Origin: Takakia lepidozioides
Lineage: Eukaryota; Streptophyta; Takakiopsida; Takakiales; Takakiaceae
NCBI GenBank assembly: GCA_030704615.1
Contig: CM060732.1
Coordinates: forward strand, 79,068,171-79,132,170
Direction: 5' to 3'
DNA length: 64,000 bases
The notes under the pieces were generated by a model, which saw only the letters and a program-made list of their open reading frames with translations, was not told where the DNA came from and searched no databases. Every line of letters starts with the position of its first letter. The stretch's first letter is position 1. Positions 21,290 to 32,629 of the stretch are shown here, in pieces. Both the position numbers and the translations under genes were made by a program.

Positions 21290-23034
21290 GGCTTACAGGA
21301 ATTGCTTTGCCTCTCGTGCTACGGTGGAGCATGAGAGACATGTTCAGGTTGTGCATCGACCGGGTTTGGTCAATAAGGATGCGAATGGATTGAGTCGCAA
21401 TCCATGCACGAGCCAGCAGGATGACACTGGAGCTCGGTGACATGGTGAGACGGATGAGGAGATGGTGTCGGGATGACATGCATCTGCCTTTTTTGTGTAT
21501 CTTGGCATCGGGAGGCCAGGTTGGACCTACAACAGGGATGACTGTAGACGGAGTGTCTGAGGACCCTGAGGCTAGTGATGAGCCAGGTGGTGCCAAAGAT
21601 ATACATGAGGATTCGGTTGTGTTGGACTACCTCTGCACTGGAGACACGACAGCTAGTGTGACTGCCAAGGAGAGGGATCGGATTTTACAACGAGCCAAGA
21701 GCTTCAAGTGGGAGGGGATACACCTGCGAGTGTAGGAGGATGGTCGGGTGAGGATCGTGCCTCACCCAACACAGCGTGCACGGTTAGTGCGGCATGCCCA
21801 TGAAGAGTTGGGGCATTTTGGAGTGCAACGCACTCATAGTTTACTGCAGGGGCAGTATTGGTGGCGTGGTATGCACATAGAGGTGCAACAGTTCGTGGCT
21901 AGGTGCATGGTGTGTGACAGGGTGCGTGCTTTATTCAATGCCCCTACACCACAGTTGCATCCTTTACCCATCATGGGATTGGGCTACATGTGGAGTCTTG
22001 ACTTCGCAGGGCCTTTGCCACTGACGATGCGTCACCACAGATATGTGTTGGTGATAGTGGAGCACTTCTCCAAGTGGATTGAGTTGGTTCCATTGCCTGA
22101 CAAGGCTAGTGAGGGGGCTGCGTATGCATTCCTGGATCGTGTGCTTAGCCGATTCGGTGCTCCAGGAGGTACTCACGGACCAAGGGAGAGAGTTCTTGGG
22201 GGAGTTTCAGGCTTTGTGTGATAAAGCCTTGATAGACCACCGTACCACTTCTCGGGATCATCCTGAGGCCGATGGGCAGAGAGAGTGGTGCAGACGGTGA
22301 AGAGGGGTTTGCGCAAGTATGGCTTGCAAAAAGGACACCAATGAGATTGGGATCTTCAGGTACCTTGGCTAGTCATGGGCTACAGGTTTAGCAAGCAAGC
22401 ATCACTTGCCACCTTCTCACCATATTTTCTTCTTTTTGGCCGAGAGCCAGATTTGTCTGCGTCTATTCGCAGGGAGGCTGCAATAGTCCTCAACCTTGAT
22501 GATCCGGATGTGTGGATACAAGCATGTGCCCAACGGGCAGAGTTGTTCAAGAGAGTCATGCCTATGGCTTTTGAGAATCTTGCTATTGCCCAACACCGAG
22601 ACACATTGAGGTATGTCACTATACGTGGAAGGGGATATCGGCCAGGTATTTGGCGTTTCCACCGTGGGGACTATGTGTATATGCAGCAGACAGCGCCTAC
22701 GACCTTGGATGTCACAGCAGGACGTGTGATTCTAAGGGTCAGGGAGGTGTTACCTTCAGGAGTGTTGATTCTGGAGGGTCGAGATGGCATGGTATGGAAG
22801 GACCATGTGCGTAATTGTGCGCCATGTCACCTTCCACATGTGGATGGGATGATAGATCCCAACCTTGCAGTGGTACCTGCAGGATTGCGTTGCATGCTAT
22901 GTGGGCATGCTCGTGGTGCCGCCACTATGCTGGTGTGTGATCGATGCTCAAGAGGTTGGCACATGGGATGCTTATCACCACCTCTTGAGAGGGTTCCTGA
23001 TGGAGATTGGTTATGTCCACACTGCTTGGGATAG
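21290..23034 (+). mobile_element. Ty3/gypsy RNase H tail, integrase and C-terminal PHD finger
   Basis: Near 21330 another frame reads VQVVHRPGLVNKDANGLSRN, the usual end of gypsy RNase H. From about 21748 the integrase follows: the HHCC zinc domain (HAHEELGHFGVQRTHSLL, then CMVC), DDE residues in WSLDFAGPL (about 21990), EVLTDQGREF (about 22168) and HPEADGQ (about 22260), with frameshifts near 22165 and 22290. The last frame, 22375-23034, ends in a complete C4HC3 PHD finger (about 22891-23025): CMLC, CDRC, HMGC and CPHC. A purine-rich tract (AACTAGGGGGGCGAT) precedes the LTR at 23295. Inactive as it stands. Confidence 0.85.
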
Positions 23035-23294
23035 TGGCAGTGGATATGACTAGTGGCAGCTCACAAGACATGGGAGGCCAAGCTCATAGGAGTCAATACC
23101 CAAGATCTCAGGCTCAAGTTCACAGGTTGCAAGACGGCGACTAACGATGGGGCAACTCTTGTACCCGGCCTCTTGATCTATTGAGTTTGAGTGTAGTAGA
23201 GACAGTGGTGGAGGACCTAGTGAGGTTATGGCCACTATCACATCTTGTGGCTACCTGGACTTAGAAGGACCTAAACGCCAACTAGGGGGGCGAT

Positions 23295-24053
23295 TGTGAT
23301 GGACTAGTGGTAGCCTAGTGATGGACTAGTGGCAGACTAATGGTGGCTAGAGGCAGCCTAGTGGTGGCTAGTGGCAGCCTAGTGGTTGCACTAGTGGTGG
23401 CTAGTGGCAGCCTAGTGGTGGACTAGTGGCTGCACTAGTGGTGACTAGTGGTTGTCTAGTGGCAGCCTAGTGGTGCACTAGTGGTGGACTAGTGATAGAC
23501 TAGTGTTTGGTGTGCACTGTTGTGTAGCGATATGTATGCGCACGACAGCTGTCAAGTTATTTTACCACTGGTGTGAAGTTAGCTAGGAAATAGCTAGCTT
23601 TTATATATTGCACATTTGGGATTGACCCAAGTGTCAATCCAGGGACCAATACATGTTTGGGCACCTGACGTTGTTATCTTCACGGCAGATCGCGGTGGGC
23701 TCATCTTTCTCGAGTTGAGCCTCACTGCGTCTAGCTATGGCGCCGTAGTATGGATTCCCCATGGCGTGGGGTGCACTTGGCTCGACTTCATATATGAGTG
23801 ATGTTTTCATGTGCAAGTGTGTGAGTTTGAGAGAGCTTGTATGCTTGTATCATTTCCTTTCTTTATCATTGTGATGGACTAGTGGCTGCACTAGTGGTGG
23901 CTAGTGGCTGCACTAGTGGTGACTAGTGGTTGTCTAGTGGCAGCCTAGTGGTGCACTAGTGATTGTCTAGTGATAAACTAGTGTTTGGTGTGCACATATG
24001 TTGTGTGGTTTTGGACAGCGATATAGTTGTGTAACGATATGTATGCGCACGAC
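23295..24053 (+). repeat. LTR followed directly by a truncated second LTR
   Basis: LTR 1 runs from TGTGATGGACTAGTGG at 23295 to about 23869. The same start recurs at 23870 and LTR 2 runs to about 24053, where it breaks after GCGATATGTATGCGCACGAC. The first 220 bases of each LTR are a degenerate minisatellite of 10-12-base units around ACTAGTGG and CCTAGTGG. The rest of LTR 1 has a TATATATTG box near 23605. 23553-23869 is matched in reverse complement at 29828-30144. Confidence 0.8.
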
Positions 24054-25744
24054 ATCCTCCTTAAAGACAAGACCACGCATCACTATCAAAAACATGTAAG
24101 TCCATGTTCTAATTTCTCTAAATAAAACCTGCATTAAATACACCTCCCTTGATAAAGCTTCTACTAAATTTTCTTAATTATTTATACCAAATAATAAGAT
24201 TATTATTTTTAAAATACGTTATATATTTTTCAGTGTAATAATATTCAATTTATAGTTTAATTCGATTTTATCTTTTCATTCTCTCTTATGTTGGGTACCT
24301 TCAACATTTTTCTATTGAAACATGTTTTGTTGAGGTTTTGGGGGAGTCGATCCCAAGATCGGTGTCCAAGTTACTCAACATGGGTTGATGTTTTGGGAAG
24401 TCCATCCCAAGACCGATGTCCTTGCTCATGACAACAAGCATTTGTGTCTTTTCTGAATCGACTGCATGTTCGAAACCACTTGTAGTGCACCTAAGCATCG
24501 AGCTACAACATACATCGCTGTCCAACCACACTTCCTAGCATATAGTCCTAGAAAGCCATGCCACGGAGCTCTAAGAGGTGCACTATTGCCATAGAAGAAA
24601 GCAAGTGATACGGAAATGGTAAAAAGAGGAGAAACCATTCTATCACGTTATATAAGTCAAGCCAATGGCACTTTTGCTAAATAACTCCACCATACAGACC
24701 TCACCCACTCTCCATCTCAAGTACTAGAGCTATGGCGGCGAGAGAGGCCTCGGGAGGCTCGACTAGAAGAAGACGAGCCTGCCTACGCCTCACGGGAGAT
24801 AACCTCTCCACGTCCCAAGTGAGGTTCGCCACCTCACTTGGCACATGGAACCAAATGAAGTCCCAATGCCAACAAAATACAAATATAAATATATAATGTC
24901 CTAATTAGTTAGAAATAACTATTCTAACTAATCACAAACAAAACCATGACACACTGAAGGGAACAACATGGAGTCGTTTGTTACTACTGCACAGTCGTAA
25001 CGGTCAATTTCGGCCCACGGGGGCATTTCTACTGGCAGATCGAAGTTGCGTCAATGGCTCCGCAGTCGGCGCAATATTTGCGGCGATTTAATTGAATTAC
25101 ATAAATTGAAAAAATAGAAAAAACGGCAATTCCAAGTGGTTTTAAGCACTAGAGAACTACTCTTATACAACTAGGCATTCATTGCATACCCTATTCAAAA
25201 ATGGAAATTTTGTAAGTGCTCCACATGGCTCATGACGTGGAATATCTTAATGTATTTTATGGCTTGTGTGACTCATAGAGATTGTTCTAATCGTCGGATG
25301 TAAAACGATCTAAGGGTTAAAGACTAACTATGTCCTTCGCCTGAATTCGTCTAAGTGTTGGGAGAGGGATGGAGGTGTTGGAGAGAGATTAGCAAGCGAT
25401 GCGGGAAGGACGAAGACCAAATCGCGGCCAATGTCTGTTGTTGTTGCAAGCGTTTATGGCGTCAGGGGCGCATTATGTGCAAATGTGGGCTCTTGGCTCC
25501 CCTCGGTACCATGATTTGGTATTCTTCCTTATGATTACAAGGTTCTTGGGAGAATCAGCTTGGTCTTAGCAGCCCAATTTCAATCTCTGCCTGCTCAGCT
25601 GCACCGTGGTGGTTCTCACGGACCAATCCCACATTACCTGACTACAGACACAAGCAGCACACACAAGAGGTCTTCTTGGGTTCATGGTCAGTCTAATCCT
25701 CCATGGGTCATGACACAAGGTAGAGGACAATGTGGTGAGGGCAC
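24054..25744. other. AT-rich intergenic sequence
   Basis: No coding exon recognised. A two-copy direct repeat with 55-base spacing lies at 24329-24425 (GTTTTGGG...CCCAAGA.CG.TGTCC). The AT-rich blocks at 24130-24300 and 24880-24950 look like neutral intergenic DNA. Confidence 0.45.
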
Positions 25745-26217
25745 CTTCTTCTTCGACCTATTTCAGCCTGTTTTGTCGAGATGTGGTGTCGTGGAGTGCG
25801 ATGCTTGTAGGGTATGCACAGCATGGACGAGGGATGAAGGCTTTGGAGACCTATGAAGTTGCGAAATGAGAGTTTGACACATGGCTGAACGAGATGTTGT
25901 CTCATGGAACACGCCGATCGCAGGATATGGCCAGCATGTGTGCGAGATGAGGGCATTAGAGACATATGAACAAATGTTGCGGGAAGGGGTGCAGCCTGAC
26001 CGGGTCACGTTCATTTGTGTTTGCAATGCATGTGCAAACCTGGCAGCCCTGGAAACCTGGTAAAGGGCGAAGAGGTCCATCGTCAAAGCTGGAACTGTAC
26101 CAGATGTAGCAATACCTCGTCGACATGTATGCCAAACGTGGGAGCATTCCCTTGTGGACAGGGAGTGTTCAACAATATGGCTCAGCGAAATGTGGTGTCG
26201 TGGAACGTGATGATCGC
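25745..26217 (+). pseudogene. PPR pseudogene fragment ending at a rearrangement junction
   Basis: Plus-strand PPR motifs in shifting frames: FCRDVVSWSAMLVG-like sequence at 25775, then MAERDVVSWNTPIAGYGQHV (25881), EQMLREGVQPDRVTFICVCN, and NMAQRNVVSWNVMIA ending at 26217. The next expected bases of the motif are found instead at 19778 on the minus strand. Confidence 0.85.
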
Positions 26218-26415
26218 CTGACCACCTCGTCCTCTCTGGGCTGCTCCACCTCGCCCCCGGCCACCATTGTTCCCTTGGAACTGGCCTGGGCGCAACTCAG
26301 GGTGCAAACCATAGCACTGGGCCTCTCCATGCCCGTACCTGCCACAATGCCCACACTGCACCTGTGCAGGCTGTGCCGGTGCCAAACCATTGCCTCCCTC
26401 TAGGCAATCCTTCTT
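26218..26415 (-). mobile_element. Gypsy gag zinc-knuckle fragment, inverted
   Basis: On the minus strand the frame reads QCGHCGRYGHGEAQCYGLHP, a CCHC zinc knuckle (C-x2-C-x4-H-x4-C) of gag nucleocapsid, followed by the Gly/Arg-rich QFQGNNGGRGRGGAAQRGRG. It points away from the protease/methyltransferase block at 26423 and is cut at 26218. Its natural continuation is the Gly-rich gag tail at 19779. Confidence 0.75.
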
Positions 26416-26422
26416 GACATGG

Positions 26423-27860
26423 GGCTTGGGCCTCACAGAGGCGGATATGGAGCCGTGCCTTTTCCAGATACAGACATCTCTGGGAGGATCAGAGCAGGCT
26501 CGGGGCATGACACGGCGTGAGTTGGCTATCAGACTACAGCTGGATCATCCTACAGATGACTCAGTGCTGAGAGCCAAGGCCATTGTGACAGACGTGGTCT
26601 CGTACGATGTCCTTGTTGGTGGGGCAGTATTGTACCCCAAAGGCTTCACCCTGGATTTTTGGGAGGAGTCAGCTTCCTATAGGCCTGGATGGCAGTCAGG
26701 GGAGGGCTGGCGTGTGCAGCTCCCTGTGACGTTCATAGGAGGAGTTGCGGTTGCCCAGCGAGGCAAGATGCCAACACTGGCAGCATTCACAGCTGCAATG
26801 ACTTGGCCTGGAGAGTTGTTGGATGGCAACACTCATTCAAAGGATGTGTCACCTCCGGGAGAGCAGGATGACATGTATGGTATGGCGGAGTTGCCTGCCA
26901 TGGTTGCTCACACTCCATTGTGGGGCTCGAGCAAGGATTTGCAACGGGTTGCTGATTGTCGTGTGCAACAAGCCTGGGTAGAGGCTTTTGTACCGTCAAG
27001 AGAGGAGGACAGTGCGGGGATTGCACCAGGTCCACCTTAGTTGTCACCATTGGATACCACACCGATCATGTGGCAGTGTCCGGATGAAGGCATTTGCTTT
27101 CTGGACTTGTTTGGCGGGATCAGCACCGGATTGGCTGCTGTTCTACAGGCAGGTGTACGAGTACGATGATACTTATATGTGGAGAGGGATGAGACTGCAC
27201 GACGCATCTCCCTACGCCATGTTGCTCAGTTGGTGCAACAGTACCCTGAGTTGTTGCCGGTGTCTGCAATTCGTGGATATTAGCAGGCCTTGCCAGCAGA
27301 CATTTCGTTGCTGGGGGCGCAGGATTTGGAGCGGGTTGGCTCCATTGATCTGGTAGTGGCAGGTTGGCCCTGCCAAGGGCATTCATCAGCCGGGCATGGC
27401 AATGGATTGCAAGACTCGAGGTCAGGTTTGTTTTGGGAGATGGTGCGGGTTTTGCGCCACTTACAGCTTCATCAAGTTGTATCTCCAGCATATATCTTGG
27501 AGAATGTGCCACTGATGGGCGATTCTCGGGCCAAGGTGATGGCCAGTATACATCAAGTCCGGTCGTGACTTGGGTCAGCAGTGCTGCTGGATGCAGCTGC
27601 AGTGGGGTCACGGGCTCATCGTCCACGGTTATGGTGGTTTAACTTGATGCCACCCGCACAGCTTAAGCGTGCATTTGATGGGGTGCAACGGCCAGCACAC
27701 CTCACAGTGAATAGCATTTTGGACACAGGGAGGCAGTCTCAGCATGTGAGACACGATGACCATTCGCCTTTGGCAGTGGTCAACAAGGTGGGTCGACCAC
27801 GAGCAGCACTACCTACACTGCTCAGTTTCCCAGGATCGCATGCTTTCCGGGATAGCAAAA
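26423..27860 (+). mobile_element. Gypsy protease C-half fused to a C5 cytosine DNA methyltransferase (inactivated)
   Basis: One frame runs from GLGLTEADMEPCLFQIQTSL through VVSYDVLVGGAVLYPKGFTL (protease C-terminal part) into a DNA cytosine-5 methyltransferase from about 27083. Motif I FLDLFGGISTGLAAVLQAG (27098-27154), motif II YVERDETARR, motif IV VVAGWPCQGHSSAG with the catalytic Cys at 27371-27373, motif VI ILENVP (about 27494-27511), then after a frameshift motif VIII HRPRLWWFNL (about 27610-27640) and GRPRAALPTLLSFPGSHAF (about 27793-27850). In-frame stops: TAG 27038, TGA 27167 (CGA in origin) and TAG 27281; stop and frameshift at 27566. Motifs IX-X are not recognised. The family resembles the methyltransferases built into gypsy polyproteins of charophyte algae. 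As it stands the copy is dead. Confidence 0.87.
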
Positions 27861-29827
27861 CAACAACTCCCCCACACAAAAAACAACTCCACAGTGTCGC
27901 TCCTGCAACCCAGCCCAAACCCGGACTGACTCTTGCCTCCACCTACAGAAAGGTCTCGGCCTACAGAGAAGGTGGAAAGCTACGAGGAAGAGAAGCTAAA
28001 GCAATGCCTATCCCAAGCACGCTCTCATCCCAACACCCTCTTTTTTTTCCTCTCTTTTCTCACTTGCATGACCATGAGAGCATCCTGTAGACACTCCTCA
28101 AACCGCCCTCCACGAGCTCATGAAACTTGGCCTCCAAGGCCCCATGCAAGCCTCCACAGGGTCCGCCAGTGCCTCCTTACGTCCACCAGCCATTCCTCCG
28201 AATGGAACCACCTCAGGAAACCACACCGTTCACTGAAGGTTCAAAAATGGAGCAAATAGAGGTACATATAGGCCCCAACAACATTCTGTCCAAAGGAATT
28301 ACCTACAGGCTGGTCTTCCCCATAGTTAAGAATTGGGCTGAAAACCCGAAAAGATTACCTCCAGGGAAGTAATCCCCTTTGTTAAAATGCAACAGGGAGG
28401 CAATTCCGACTTTTCTACCAGATCAGCTAGCTCAAAACCGTTGTTCTTCAGAGCCCAGCCTCCCCATCAAGGTCCCACGAAACGAGTGAAAGAAAAAGGT
28501 TTATTTATTTATTTTATTTTTTTCACTCTAACTGTTCGCGGCCTTCCGTGGCTCCAACCGCCACGACTCCTCACGGCCCGCCCTAGGCACTCATTGGCCA
28601 CGGGCTCCCAGTGATACCCCGTGGTACCACTCCCACGAGCCTTCACGGCCCGCCATCCCCACGATCTGGTCACCGTGCCCATCCGTTGGATTCGGGCCAC
28701 GACTTCCAACGGTCACGGTCAACGGTCACGGTCAACCATAACGACCTGGGCTCGTGATATCTCGTAATACCGCCCCAACGGCCCATCACGACCACTATTC
28801 CCTGCGATCCCTGGAACTCCCAACGAGTTCCCATGCGTTCTCGAGGCGTTCCCGACGTTCCCACGTGTTCCCGAGCTGGGGTTTGCTCCAGCTCGGGAAG
28901 AGCTATGGCTTCTGCGGAGCCATCAGCCCCGTTGCCCTGCACTCCTGAGCTCTCACGGCCCACTAGAAGTGCCTCCAACTCAACAAACATTATATATGCT
29001 GCCCAACAAGTTCCATTTTCTTCATGAAGCTCACAAAAAACAAATCTGAAAATACACACCTTTACAAACTTGGTGCACTTGCACTTCTCATGCATCTCCC
29101 TTGGCTCTAGGGCGCCTCGTTGCTGCCCTTCCAGCCCCACTCTTGCCACTCCAAGAGCCCTTACACTGCTGAGTTTCAGATTGAAACTCCAACTCAGCAC
29201 ATGTTTCACAAGTGCACTAATTTGCACACAAGAGGGACCAGCCCCCTCTTTTCACTCATACCTCTTCATGAGCTTGGAGCTGAAGCTCCCAATGGGCTGC
29301 GATGCATCCCCTCGCAGCTCCACCATTCGGCTGCTCTTGATCTACCCGCAACAACTAGTTTCGGGCAGAAATACTTGGAGCTGATCATATCATCTCCAAT
29401 CTGCAACATGCTAGCTTCCCATGCGCAGCCCACATTCCTGCAGCTCCTTAACTCGGCCTGCAACTGAAACATGCTAGCTTCCCATGCACAACCCACATTC
29501 CTACAGCTCCTTAACTCAGCCTGCAACTGAAGAAGACGACCACCAGTTCGCCCACTCGTGGCCAGCATCTCCTCCGCTTCACACTAGAAGCCCAAACTTG
29601 GTTGCCATAGCGTTGAGCTATGCAACGCCGCTCTTCAACATGGACTACCCGCCTCTCTATCCCATGGCAAACCTGCAACCTGTTCGCCTTTGCACTCTAT
29701 CCGCTTTGGATAGGCTCATGCACGGCTCCCTGCATTTTAGGCTGAACCGCTTCTCATGATCTGAAAACACAAGTGCTACAACTAACTCGAACTTGACACT
29801 CACAGACTCGAGCTCATCTTTCTCGAG
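27861..29827. other. Unassigned sequence between methyltransferase relic and inverted LTR
   Basis: Similarity to the methyltransferase ends near 27850. 28510-28960 is rich in CACGGCCC blocks and short tandem copies of CGGTCAACGGTCA near 28705-28735. 29403-29529 is a 63-base tandem duplication. Several frames are open on both strands but none matches a family I know. Confidence 0.4.
29403..29529. repeat. 63-bp tandem duplication
   Basis: AACATGCTAGCTTCCCATGC starts two consecutive units of 63 bases, about 93 percent identical. 63 is a multiple of three, so the minus-strand frame encodes a repeated 21-residue block (QAELRSCRNVGCAWEASM plus linker). Confidence 0.8.
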
Positions 29828-30144
29828 TGATAAAGAAAGGAAATGATACAAGCATACAAGCTCTCTCAAACTCAAACACTTGCACATGAAAACATCACTC
29901 ATATATTAAGTCGAGCCAAGTGCACCCCACGCCATGGGGAATCCACACTACGGCGCCATAGCTAGACGCGGTGAGGCTGAACTCGAGAAAGATGAGCCCA
30001 CCGCGATCTGCCGTGAAGATAACAACGCCAGGTGCCCAAACATGTATTGGCCCCTGGATTGACACTTGGGTCAATCCCAAATGTCAATATATAAAAGCTA
30101 GCTATTTCCTAGCTAACTTCACACCAGTGGTAAAATAACTTGAC
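29828..30144 (-). repeat. Inverted partial LTR of the gypsy element
   Basis: Reverse complement of 23553-23869, with only scattered differences: GATAAAGAAAGGAAATGATA at the left end and GCTAACTTCACACCAGTGGT near the right end. It lacks the ACTAGTGG minisatellite part. Together with the LTR at 23295 it brackets the scrambled region in inverted orientation. Confidence 0.85.
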
Positions 30145-30386
30145 AAGGAGCCAACAAAAATTTATAGAATTGCTGATGAATAAACTCCATCATTAGTAGC
30201 AGTGTCAAGTCACAGTGCAGCTAAGTCCCATAAATTTGTTGGCTCTCTTATGCAAGAAAAAGAATATGCATTGGCATGTTGAAGTCAACGAAAAAAATGT
30301 GGTCAGGCTCCAATTGGTGTGTTGTGCTCAGTCATGCCCCTTACTCTCACCTCCTTATGCATGAGAGCCCATTGCCGTTTGACTGA

Positions 30387-30851
30387 GGGCCGTACTATAC
30401 TAGCAGCAAGAGGGGCAGCAGCACTGAATTTCGGGCCCTCCTATTGGTTTAAGAGAGGGTAGTGTGCCGCTCTGCCTACCACACTAGCGGCCCAGCGAAG
30501 AGGCTCCGACTTGGTGCCTACATGTCACATTACCGTGCAATACCGATTTCCAGGCAAGGTCCCTTGGAAATCCACAATTTTAGGAAGACATTTTGTCGTG
30601 ACGCGATTCCTCCGCCATCGCGAAGCTGGTCTCTCCTACCCCCTTCGTGCCCTACCTCTTTGTGTCTTCTTGGTTTTAGGATTGGTTATTTTTAGAATGA
30701 AAAGGTAAGGTAGTTGCAATTTTTTTTGCCGCTCGGCTTCTGCTATTGTGTATTAGCCGACTCGTTGCCACTTGGTGACATGGGCCTATATCCAACAATC
30801 CCTAGCCTGCTATGTCCATGCCGTTGGTGTGCCGCTAGTGTGGTATGGCCC
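30387..30851. mobile_element. MITE copy 1, PIF/Harbinger-like
   Basis: Starts GGGCCGTACTATACTAGC and ends GCTAGTGTGGTATGGCCC, inverted copies of each other. The interior (CCCTCCTATTGGTTTAAG and CCTTGGAAATCCACAATTTT) is shared with 33867-34279. About 465 bases, no coding capacity. Confidence 0.7.
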
Positions 30852-31129
30852 CGAGGCTTGTTTTTTCCCGCAGTTTCTATTTTTTAATTATATTTCATTA
30901 TTATTTTTTGAGGAAAAGGGGAGGAATCCCTTTGGAGCTATATTTGCATTATTGAAGGGAAAAAAAAAACCCCTTGAGTGCCCATAGGCTGCCAGAAGGC
31001 TGATCTCACAGAGGACCCGTGTTGGATATCTCTGGAACAGTATTTTGGCATTTCAGGAAGGTTGTCGGTATCTCCCCAACTACAAGGCCTCCGCCCGTGG
31101 TTTTGATACCGTTGCAAAACCCTCGATGA

Positions 31130-32560
31130 GTAGAGGTGCATAAAGGCGGTTTTATAATTTTTGGACGTGCGGTATGGGAGATATTGAATTTCAAGTATTT
31201 TTATCATTAAAAAATCATAAAAATATCAAATCGGGGTTTTCTGGAATACGAAATGACTGTAAAATTTGTGCTCAATGGCGGCGGCAGGCCACCATAACAC
31301 TAGTATTTATCATTATTTATAGCAATGTTCCTAAATCATTTTGTCCATATGAGTTTCTCAATTTTCATGTATCAACTACCAACGTCTGAGTGCCACCTAG
31401 GTGATTCTGGGTTCAAATCCTTTTGTCTCCCCTTTCCTTGGGCGGTGTCCCCATGAGCCTTGGGCCCTCATGGCGAGGTTACTTTGAAAGAGGTTATTTT
31501 CTCCTCTCATTGTAATTGAGGCCTGATTTGTGATCGCCCCTTAAACTACATATACCTCTGTATATACAGAACCATCGTATCGTCGGTATGAGGCGAGAAG
31601 TGTTTCGCCTTAAACTATATATATATATATATAGTACCATTCGTATCGTCGGTATGAGGCAAGAATTTCGACATGCGGGTACCCAACTTAAATGAGGCAT
31701 GCCAATGCAACAAACAAACAACACAAACTTCTATTGAGGATAGAAAGTCTTTAATTTCTCTAAGTTAAAAGCCAAATTGCGTGGTCAACACGACAGTGGG
31801 GCCCGGGCCATAATCTATTATGTAAAAGCATAAATAAGTAAATAAATCTCAAAAACTTTGCTGATAATAGACTATCTAATGTTAAATATAGAACGATTCC
31901 AGAATCTTTGATAGATTCAAAAAGAATATTCGATCAAATGAGGAAGCTCTATCACACCAAATGAGCAAGAAATCTAGGATGTCTGCATGAAGGCAAGGAA
32001 ATGTCAGCATGGGTAGTTTCCAAGTTCAGTCTAATAATATGTCAAAAGCGTTGTACAAGATCCATCTCCATGGATCCTGACCTGTGTCACAGAGCTGCAC
32101 CATCCTCTCAACGGGCGGCTTCCACTGAATGCTACATTTGCTGCCTCAGATATTATTCATGCAGCCAGATTTGTCAAAAACCTTCCTCTGTGCAAATGCT
32201 CCAAGACGATCAACGTCTTTAGTTTTCCAGTCTCTCTCATAAAGATGGAGCTACTCTGAAATTTTCCAATGACTTTTGCTGCTAAATTAGACTAAGTTAC
32301 AGTAGTGTACAAGTGTCTACAGTGGTCTACAAGTGTATGAAAAATCAATATATGAAGCAAGCCAGTTTGTTTGTTTTGTCACGTTGAGATGTCCCAAACC
32401 GCAGCCCTGATGCTTGATGCCGTTGGAAAGCCCTCGACGAGGAGGGGTGCACCGGCTTGGTCTCATGATTTTTGGACCTGCGGTGTGGGAAATACGGAAT
32501 TTCAAGCACTTTTGGTCACCGGAAATTCGAGAAAAATAGCAAAGTGGGCTTTCCTGGGAC
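31130..32560. repeat. Diverged dispersed repeat pair and AT microsatellite
   Basis: 31075-31250 and 32385-32560 share the order TGATACCGTTG or TGATGCCGTTG, CCCTCGA.GAG.AGGTGCA, ATTTTTGGAC.TGCGGT.TGGGA and GAATTTCAAG in the same orientation. Between them, 31560-31660 holds two copies of TCGTATCGTCGGTATGAGGC around an (AT)n run at 31617-31633. Confidence 0.6.
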
Positions 32561-32629
32561 AATGATTGGAGCCCCGACGGGAGATATGTCAATAATGATT
32601 GGATATTACTACTCAATGAATTCATGGAA

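Noticed and set aside
20751-21290. Open frame within 20071-21393 as a genuine gag-pol protein
   Set aside because: Only the DSGAQP protease stretch is recognisable. The RNase H tail at 21330 is in a different frame, so the long frame is partly fortuitous in GC-rich decayed sequence.
28670-29227. 185-codon minus-strand frame
   Set aside because: GC-rich repetitive sequence with CACGGCC blocks; no domain, no splice context, adjacent to retroelement remains.
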